Assembly (NCBI GenBank): GCA_016781635.1
Contig: JADDPY010000664.1
Coordinates: 1 to 6,474 of the forward strand
Origin: Rubrobacter sp.
GTDB taxonomy: Bacteria > Actinomycetota > Rubrobacteria > Rubrobacterales > Rubrobacteraceae
Length of the DNA stretch: 6,474 nucleotides
Direction of reading: 5' to 3'
How positions within the stretch are numbered: position 1 is the stretch's first letter; each line of letters begins with the position of its first letter. Positions 1 through 4,805 of this stretch are shown piece after piece. A program made the position numbers and the translations under genes. The notes under the pieces were generated by a model. It made no database searches. It had not been told where the DNA came from and was given only the letters and a program-made list of their open reading frames with translations.

Positions 1-567
1 GGCCTCGAGATCGCCACGGTGGCGGTGGCCGGCGCGCTCTTTCTGACGCTCCCGGGGCTCGGGGTGATGAGTTGGAAGGACGGGTTGAAGTCCGTCTCTT
101 GGAACCTCATCGTCTTCGTCGGCGCGGCCCTCGCGCTCGGGGAGGCGCTCATAGAATCCGGCGCGGCCCAGTGGATCATAGACAACCTCTTCGCCGTCAG
201 CGGCATCGCCGGCGCCCGTTCCGGGACCCTGATCCTCCTGATCGTCGCCTTCATCGCCCTGACCTCGCACGTCTACATGACCTCGCACGCGGCTCGCGCA
301 GCGGCGCTCGTGCCGCCGCTTCTGTACCTCGCCGGCAGCTTGGACCTGAACCCGGTCGCCGTCATGTTTATCGGGACAGTCGGGATGGACTACTGCCTTA
401 CCTTCCCCGTCTCCTCCAAGGCGCTCCTCATGTTCCAGGAGGCCGGGGGCGAGACCTACCAGCCGGCGGACCTGCTCCGTATGAGCTCGGTGCTGCTGAT
501 ACTTCACCTCGTCCTGATCGTGCTGTTCTACTACGGCTACTGGCAGTGGACGGGCCTGGCCCTGTGA
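1..567 (+). CDS. SLC13/DASS-type anion permease, C-terminal part (5' end outside window)
   Basis: Integral membrane transporter, probably of the divalent anion:Na+ symporter (SLC13/DASS) branch of the ion transporter superfamily. The frame is open from base 1 and ends in TGA, leaving 188 residues. About six hydrophobic segments are visible, near residues 2-20, 34-52, 74-90, 96-112, 118-133 and 161-180. The WNLIVFVGAALALGEAL segment followed by SGAAQWI matches the family pattern 'W..I..FGGAL.L...L..SG...W'. The later FPVSSKALLMF and YQPADLLRM stretches sit where family members have the 'lPv.tp.n' re-entrant loop and the following 'd....g' helix. The usual second SNT substrate/Na+ motif is not seen; SHAARAAAL occupies the likely position, so the substrate cannot be named. 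The stop lies 16 nt before the sensor kinase gene, suggesting co-transcription. A CitMHS- or ArsB-like permease is the main alternative. Fold is fairly sure, substrate unknown. Confidence 0.78.
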   Translation, partial: GLEIATVAVAGALFLTLPGLGVMSWKDGLKSVSWNLIVFVGAALALGEALIESGAAQWIIDNLFAVSGIAGARSGTLILLIVAFIALTSHVYMTSHAARAAALVPPLLYLAGSLDLNPVAVMFIGTVGMDYCLTFPVSSKALLMFQEAGGETYQPADLLRMSSVLLILHLVLIVLFYYGYWQWTGLAL

Positions 568-583
568 GAACCCTGGAGAGAGC

Positions 584-2260
584 ATGAACCTACGACGCAA
601 ACTCTTCGTAACCTTCGGAACCCTCGTCTTTCTGGGCCTCCTCGTCGTCGGCGTGTCGATATGGGCGACCTTCCAGTGGAGATTCACCGGCGAGCAGCTC
701 CAGCGCCACTACACGTGCAGCCTGGAGGCCCAGCAGGTGCAGGGGGCGACCTTCCGCGCCCCCAAAGAGGTGTCGGATGTCCTCGCGGAGGGAGATTCCA
801 ACGCCCGCCAGGAGTTCGACGGGGCCATAGGAGAGGTCGAGGAGGACCTCGACACGTGGGCCAGCCTGGCAGACACCGAAGAGGAACGGCGGCAGGTCGA
901 GGAGGTTCGCGCCGCCTACAAGAGGGTCGTGCAGGACGCCAACGAGGTCTTCGATCTAGTCGAGGCCGGGCGCCGTCAAGACGCGCTGAACCTGGCGGAG
1001 AGACGGCTCGAGGTCCAGCAAGATCTCCCACCGCAGGCACCGCCCGCGCCGTCGGAGCAACCCGACGAGGACGATCTCCCCAATGGAGACGAAGACCCGC
1101 AGGAATTCGACGACCTGCAGGAGGACGATTTCGAGGAGGACGAGGACGTCGAGGACCTTGAGGGAAGCGGACGTGAGGAGATCCAGGTCGAGCTCGTCGG
1201 CTTCGTGCAGGGGCAGCCGAACGAGAACAGCTTCCAGGCCTTCGAGTCCGCGACCGACAGGGCGATAGCCTCGGACCTGAGGTCCCGGGAGGAGGTTCTG
1301 GCCCAGACCCAGAACACCCGCAGGACGGCACAGCTTGTCCTGATACTTGCGGCCTTCGGCACCCTGTCGCTGCTCCTGCTGCTAGCCGCCTACCTCGCCT
1401 CGGACCTCTTCCGCCCGCTGCGCGAGCTCAAGCTCGCGCTCGATGGCGTCGAGAAGGGGGACCTGGACCGCCGCCTCAACGAGGATCGGGCCGACGAGCT
1501 GGGGGAGATAAGCCGCTCGTTCAATCGGGCGATGGAGGCGATCTCACGCCGGGAAGGGACCAACGGGCTGGCCGTAACCGCGGCCGGCGAGGGTGGCGAC
1601 GAGGACCCCGCAGCCTGGCGCAACTCCCCCTCCAGGGTCACGCTCCACCGCCTGGTCTCCCAGTTGCGCTCGAAGATAACCCAGCTCGACGATACGGGTG
1701 CTAGAAACGGGCACACCACCGACCGCAAAGAGCTCGTCGGGCAGCTCGAAGGGCTCTCGCAGGCGGTGGCCCGTATAACCGATTTCGGTTTCCCGCTGGA
1801 CCTGAACCTCTCGCGCACGGACATGCGGGCTCTGCTCTACCGGGTCTTCATGCGTTTCCAGGACGAGTTCTCCGAGCGGGCGGTCAGCATCGAGCTGGAC
1901 ATCGCCCCCGAGGTCGACCACGCGGTGGTGGACCGCCTCAAGCTCCGCGAGGCCGTCGGTGAACTCCTGCGCAACGCACTCTCGGCCCTGCCCGAGGCCG
2001 GCGGACGGCTCGGGCTTCGCTCCCGCATCTCCGAAGACGGCACGGTTCTCCTGATCGAGGTCGCCGACGACGGCGAGGGCGCCGAACAGTCGCTCATCGA
2101 CGAGGCCTTCGACCCGGGCACGGAAGACTCGAACGGCAAACCTCGCGTCGGTCTCGCCCTTACAAGGGCCATCGTCGAGCAGCACGGGGGAGAGCTCGAC
2201 GTCGAGAGCGTCCCCGGCGGAGGAACCTACGCCGGGATACGGCTGCCCTTGCGCGATTGA
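584..2260 (+). CDS. Two-TM sensor kinase-like protein (HAMP-HATPase_c) with degenerate His box
   Basis: Membrane signalling protein of 558 residues. The ATG start has GGAGAG just upstream (575-580). Domains: TM1 about 7-29; an extracytoplasmic, mostly helical and highly charged region 31-247; TM2 about 250-272; HAMP about 273-322 (FRPLRELKLAL...GDL...DELGEISRSFN); a linker; and HATPase_c about 410-556. In the ATPase domain the N box (ELLRNALSAL, N464), G1 (DDGEG, D496/G497/G499), an F-box-like EAFDPG and the terminal GGGTYAGIRLPL are visible. G2 is eroded to RVGLAL. No H-E/D-L-R-x-P acceptor motif exists: RLVSQLRSKI (357-366) aligns with 'LVSHELRTPL' but has no histidine at the acceptor position. 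The only nearby histidines are H355 and H377. An acidic insert lies at 161-193. The gene follows the permease by 16 nt, so it may sense that transporter's substrate or activity (inference). Its partner regulator is uncertain. It is intact rather than broken. Confidence 0.9.
   Translation: MNLRRKLFVTFGTLVFLGLLVVGVSIWATFQWRFTGEQLQRHYTCSLEAQQVQGATFRAPKEVSDVLAEGDSNARQEFDGAIGEVEEDLDTWASLADTEEERRQVEEVRAAYKRVVQDANEVFDLVEAGRRQDALNLAERRLEVQQDLPPQAPPAPSEQPDEDDLPNGDEDPQEFDDLQEDDFEEDEDVEDLEGSGREEIQVELVGFVQGQPNENSFQAFESATDRAIASDLRSREEVLAQTQNTRRTAQLVLILAAFGTLSLLLLLAAYLASDLFRPLRELKLALDGVEKGDLDRRLNEDRADELGEISRSFNRAMEAISRREGTNGLAVTAAGEGGDEDPAAWRNSPSRVTLHRLVSQLRSKITQLDDTGARNGHTTDRKELVGQLEGLSQAVARITDFGFPLDLNLSRTDMRALLYRVFMRFQDEFSERAVSIELDIAPEVDHAVVDRLKLREAVGELLRNALSALPEAGGRLGLRSRISEDGTVLLIEVADDGEGAEQSLIDEAFDPGTEDSNGKPRVGLALTRAIVEQHGGELDVESVPGGGTYAGIRLPLRD
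1064..1162 (+). other. Acidic low-complexity insert in the sensor domain of the first kinase
   Basis: This is the coding stretch for residues 161-193 of the first kinase, in which 21 of 33 residues are Asp or Glu, preceded by a Pro-rich run (PPQAPPAPSEQP). The DNA is visibly repetitive, built of GAGGAC/GACGAG units, which suggests growth by slippage. It interrupts the otherwise helical extracytoplasmic region between two amphipathic segments (about 75-145 and 198-247). It could be a flexible linker or a site for cations or cationic peptides; the sequence does not decide between these. Confidence 0.75.
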
Positions 2261-2281
2261 TCTTCGTCCTCTCGCGGGGGC
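2245..2281 (+). terminator. Possible weak terminator hairpin at the end of the first kinase gene
   Basis: CGCGA (2252-2256) pairs with TCGCG (2272-2276), and GCCC (2245-2248) pairs with GGGC (2278-2281) across a small internal loop. The apical loop is about 15 nt and a mildly T-rich stretch follows. The structure overlaps the stop codon and lacks a true U run, so it is only a candidate for ending the permease-kinase transcript. Confidence 0.25.
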
Positions 2282-2299
2282 TATGGTTCTTATCCCCGG

Positions 2300-2329
2300 T
2301 TGCGCTGCAGGTGCGCGACACGTTATAAA
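2300..2329 (+). promoter_or_regulatory. Candidate sigma-A-type promoter for the downstream signalling genes
   Basis: TATAAA (2324-2329) is a good -10 box in an AT island that stands out from its GC-rich surroundings. TTGCGC (2300-2305) is a weak -35 with 18 nt spacing, matching the consensus only in its TTG. ACGT arms (2320-2323 and 2331-2334) flank the -10 symmetrically. Transcription would begin near 2336 and leave a 5' leader of about 145 nt before the receiver gene. It lies in the only sizeable gap in the window, where a promoter for the downstream genes would be expected. Confidence 0.4.
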
Positions 2330-2350
2330 TACGTCCATCCTGTTGGGCGC

Positions 2351-2368
2351 CTCCCGCAAGCGCGGGGG
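2351..2368 (+). other. GC-rich hairpin in the presumed leader
   Basis: CTCCCGC (2351-2357) and GCGGGGG (2362-2368) form a 7-bp stem with one G-T pair around a 4-nt AAGC loop. A purine-rich run follows instead of a U tract, so it is not a standard terminator. It would sit about 15 nt from the 5' end of a transcript from the candidate promoter and could stabilise that RNA. It may also be incidental in GC-rich DNA. Confidence 0.35.
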
Positions 2369-2471
2369 GAAAGGGGCGAGGGTGGGGATGCGCGTACGAG
2401 GGTTGGTGGGGACGGTGCTGTGGTTTACCCTGTCTCCGGGGAGTGGCGGGAGCATACTTCGTCGGGATCGC

Positions 2472-2477
2472 GAGGGG
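2472..2477 (+). promoter_or_regulatory. Ribosome binding site deciding the receiver gene start
   Basis: GAGGGG lies 4 nt before the GTG at 2482. The upstream in-frame GTG at 2443 would add 13 residues unrelated to receivers and has its purine run directly abutting the start with no spacing. The 2482 start is therefore preferred. Confidence 0.55.
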
Positions 2478-2481
2478 TAAA

Positions 2482-2922
2482 GTGAGCAAGATAATTCTCC
2501 TGGTCGAGGATAACCCGGACGACGAGTTTTTAACCCGGCGCGCCCTCAAGAAAAACAACATCGGCAACGAGGTGGTGGTCGCCCATGATGGAACCGAGGC
2601 GCTCGACTACCTGTTCGGCACGGGGGCCTACGAGGGACGAGACCTGAGCGTGATGCCGCAGGTAATACTGCTGGACCTCAAGCTGCCGAAGATCGACGGG
2701 CTGGAAGTCTTGAAGCGCCTCAGGGGAGACGAGCGGACGAGCCTGTTGCCGGTCGTGATCCTAACCTCTTCCAAGGAGCAGCAGGACCTCGTGGACGGCT
2801 ACGGCTATGGGGCGAACAGCTACATCCGCAAGCCCGTCGACTTCGCCCAGTTTGTCGAGGCGGTGCGCCAGCTCGGACTCTACTGGCTGGTCTTGAACGA
2901 GACCCCGGGGCAGGGAGGCTAG
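2482..2922 (+). CDS. Stand-alone Rcp1-type response regulator (receiver only)
   Basis: Single-domain CheY-like receiver of 146 residues with no output domain. Phospho-acceptor chemistry is complete: acidic pair E9/D10 in LLVEDNPDD, acceptor D65 in ILLDLKLPKIDG, T95 in ILTSS, and K117 in IRKPVD. The insert around DYLFGTGAYEGRD and the C-terminal FVEAVRQLGLYWLVLNE helix mark the Rcp1 subfamily, whose founding member is the partner of a cyanobacterial phytochrome kinase and which commonly pairs with hybrid or phytochrome-like kinases. The GTG start puts the receiver fold at residue 3, as is usual. The gene ends in TAG 6 nt before the CHASE kinase gene, making that kinase the obvious phosphodonor (inference). 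With no DNA-binding domain it should act by protein-protein contact or as a relay or phosphate sink. It would be transcribed from the candidate promoter at 2300-2329. Confidence 0.95.
   Translation: MSKIILLVEDNPDDEFLTRRALKKNNIGNEVVVAHDGTEALDYLFGTGAYEGRDLSVMPQVILLDLKLPKIDGLEVLKRLRGDERTSLLPVVILTSSKEQQDLVDGYGYGANSYIRKPVDFAQFVEAVRQLGLYWLVLNETPGQGG
2913..2918 (+). promoter_or_regulatory. Ribosome binding site of the CHASE kinase, inside the receiver gene
   Basis: GGGAGG in the last codons of the receiver gene lies 10 nt before the GTG at 2929, with AGGGG (2921-2925) closer in. An in-frame GTG (2947) and ATG (2950) lie just downstream but have weaker upstream purine runs. The arrangement implies translational coupling of receiver and kinase. 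Confidence 0.45.
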
Positions 2923-2928
2923 GGGCTC

Positions 2929-4755
2929 GTGCGTCTTCTCGGGTCGGTGATGGAGCATCTGCGCCACGCCGTCCTGGCCTACGCGGTGCTGCTAGTCGCC
3001 CTCGTCCTTACCCTCCTGGCCTCCTATTACGTGCGCGAGAACGTCGAGGCCTCGGCCCGGGTGCGCTTCGAAGATACCGTGCAGACCTCGCAGGAGGCCA
3101 TAGGTCGCCGCCTGGCGCGCTACATCAACGTCATGTTCGGAGCCCGCGGCCTCTTCTCGGCCTCCTCCGAGGTGACCGAGGAGGAGTGGCGCGGCTTCGT
3201 GAACAGCCTTGACCTCCAGGAGCGTTACGAGGGCATCCAGATGATGGGCTACGCGAGGGCCGAAGGGCCGGGCTCCTATCCGATCACCTACGCAGAACCC
3301 ATGGACCGGGCTAACAGGGGCCTCGTCGGTTACGACCCGTACTTGATGGCGGCGGATCGCGCGACCATGGACCGGGCCCGGGATACCGGGGAGGTAGAGT
3401 TGACGGGAAAGACCTTCATGCTCACGGAAGCGCCGCGAGGCTCGCTGTCGGACCTCGTGCTCCAGAAGGGGGTCATAGCGTATCTGCCTATCTACCGCAA
3501 GGGCGAACCCCGCGGAAGCGTCGCCGAGCGCCGGCGCGCCCTGGAGGGTTACGTCGTCTCCTACCTGCCCACGGACAGGGTGTTGGAGGGCATACTGAAC
3601 GAGTCGTACGACTCCTCCGTGGACATCGAGGTCTACGACGGCGCGGGCCTCACCCCCAAGAACCTCCTCTACGACGAAGACGGCATCCAGCGCGCGAGCG
3701 AAGCCCAGGCGTCCTCCGGCTCCTCCGGTGGGACGTTCGCCGAGGTCACCGAGTTACCCGCCGGTAGGCCCGACGGCCGTTTCTCCCTCGGTAATTCCGT
3801 GCCGCTCGACGTGGAGGGGAGGGAGTGGAGCTTGTACTTCGAGACCCTCCCCGGGTTCGAAAGGGGCGAGAACACCCGGTTACCGCTCTTCGTGCTCTTG
3901 AGCGGCCTGGGGGTGAGCCTCCTGCTCTTCGGGGTCACGTACATGCTCGTGCGCGCCCGGCTGCTGGCCGAGGAGGCCGGTGCCGGGCTCGAGGAGGCCA
4001 ACCGAGAGCTGGAGGTGACGAATCGCGAGCTGGAGGCGTTCTCCTATTCTGTCTCACACGACCTGCGTGCCCCCCTGAGAAGCATCGACGGCTTCTCCCA
4101 GATTCTGCTCGAAGACTACGCAGACGAGCTCGACGAAGAAGGCAAGGATTACCTGGGTCGAGTCCGGGCCGCGAGCCAGCGGATGGGCCGCCTGATAGAC
4201 GACCTTCTCGGCCTCTCGCGCGTCACGCGGGCCGCTCTGCGTCGGGAGCAGGTTGACCTGAGTTCCCTGGCCCACGAAGTAGCCGATGGGCTCCGCGAAT
4301 CTCGCCCCGACAGGGCTGTCGAGTTCGAGATCGAGGACGGCATCGAGGTCCACGGCGATCCCCGGCTCATAAGGGTGGCGCTCACCAACCTCCTCGGCAA
4401 CGCCTTCAAGTTCACCGAGAAGGAGGAGCGGGCGAGGATAAGCTTCGGGGAGGATCGAAGGCTCTCGCACCTGGGCCGCGTCGCGGTCTACTACGTTCGC
4501 GACAACGGGGCGGGCTTCGACATGGAGTACGCGGATAAGCTGTTCGGGGCGTTCCAGAGGCTGCACGGGGCGAGCGAGTTCGAGGGGACGGGGATAGGGC
4601 TCGCGACCGTGCAGCGTATCGTGCGCCGCCACGGGGGGAGAGTGTGGGCCGAGGGCCGGGTCGGCGATGGTGCCACCTTCTACTTCACCCTCCGCTCTGG
4701 ACTCCAGATCGACCCGTCGCGCACCCAGGTGCGCGAGGAGGCCGAGGCGCGTTGA
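2929..4755 (+). CDS. CHASE-domain sensor histidine kinase (phytochrome-kinase-like core)
   Basis: Membrane histidine kinase of 608 residues. Order: TM1 about 13-33; extracytoplasmic CHASE domain about 70-260, shown by [11 protein letters not shown], the [15 protein letters not shown] block, [17 protein letters not shown] and [13 protein letters not shown]2 about 318-341; a short coiled coil 345-370 ([18 protein letters not shown]); HisKA with [10 protein letters not shown] and acceptor H377; and HATPase_c 470-590. The ATPase domain has N box [10 protein letters not shown]1 DNGAGF, F box FGAFQRL and G2 GTGIGLATV, so all catalytic motifs are intact. CHASE domains bind small extracellular ligands, cytokinin in plants; bacterial ligands are mostly unknown. 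The '[23 protein letters not shown]' type of core (residues 369-391) is that of phytochrome-like kinases, fitting the Rcp1-type receiver 6 nt upstream. The TGA stop overlaps a TTG that may start the next gene. Ligand and direction of control are not visible. The GTG start is chosen over ATG 2950 because of the GGGAGG upstream. Confidence 0.94.
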   Translation: MRLLGSVMEHLRHAVLAYAVLLVALVLTLLASYYVRENVEASARVRFEDTVQTSQEAIGRRLARYINVMFGARGLFSASSEVTEEEWRGFVNSLDLQERYEGIQMMGYARAEGPGSYPITYAEPMDRANRGLVGYDPYLMAADRATMDRARDTGEVELTGKTFMLTEAPRGSLSDLVLQKGVIAYLPIYRKGEPRGSVAERRRALEGYVVSYLPTDRVLEGILNESYDSSVDIEVYDGAGLTPKNLLYDEDGIQRASEAQASSGSSGGTFAEVTELPAGRPDGRFSLGNSVPLDVEGREWSLYFETLPGFERGENTRLPLFVLLSGLGVSLLLFGVTYMLVRARLLAEEAGAGLEEANRELEVTNRELEAFSYSVSHDLRAPLRSIDGFSQILLEDYADELDEEGKDYLGRVRAASQRMGRLIDDLLGLSRVTRAALRREQVDLSSLAHEVADGLRESRPDRAVEFEIEDGIEVHGDPRLIRVALTNLLGNAFKFTEKEERARISFGEDRRLSHLGRVAVYYVRDNGAGFDMEYADKLFGAFQRLHGASEFEGTGIGLATVQRIVRRHGGRVWAEGRVGDGATFYFTLRSGLQIDPSRTQVREEAEAR

Positions 4756-4790
4756 GCACGACGGGGGAGGCACGCTCGCCGCGCCTGGAA

Positions 4791-4798
4791 GGGGAGGG
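4791..4798 (+). promoter_or_regulatory. Ribosome binding site favouring the TTG start at 4806
   Basis: GGGGAGGG sits 7 nt before TTG 4806, which falls exactly where receiver proteins normally begin (RLLLVEDSPDD follows). TTG is uncommon for Leu in this GC-rich DNA, so its presence here is informative. The rival is TTG 4752, which overlaps the previous stop as TTGA and has AGGAGG (4736-4741) 10 nt upstream. Confidence 0.55.
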
Positions 4799-4805
4799 AC
4801 GCCCA

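Noticed and set aside
72..587. Second + strand frame overlapping the permease
   Set aside because: An Arg-rich product typical of a shifted GC-rich frame, whereas the overlapping frame gives clean membrane helices.
684..1331. Minus-strand open frame opposite the sensor domain of the first kinase
   Set aside because: The product is Arg/Pro/Ser-rich, typical of out-of-frame GC-rich DNA.
584..2260. First kinase as a pseudogene
   Set aside because: Despite the lost His box, the frame is uninterrupted, has a ribosome binding site and keeps N-box and G1 motifs plus two TM helices; divergence in function fits better than decay.
2300..2318. Inverted GCGC arms around CTGCAG upstream of the -10-like box
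   Set aside because: The arms are only about 4 bp and GC-rich, expected by chance here.
1544..2455. Long minus-strand open frame (303 codons) opposite the first kinase
   Set aside because: It lies antisense to HAMP and HATPase_c motifs and its product is low-complexity with no recognisable fold, so it is a shadow of the real gene.
2283..2480. Possible small gene or leader peptide (65 codons) ending 1 nt before the receiver GTG
   Set aside because: Its start lies upstream of the candidate promoter, its purine run is only about 2 nt from the ATG, and the product is a basic, featureless sequence. Its end position next to the GTG looks coincidental.
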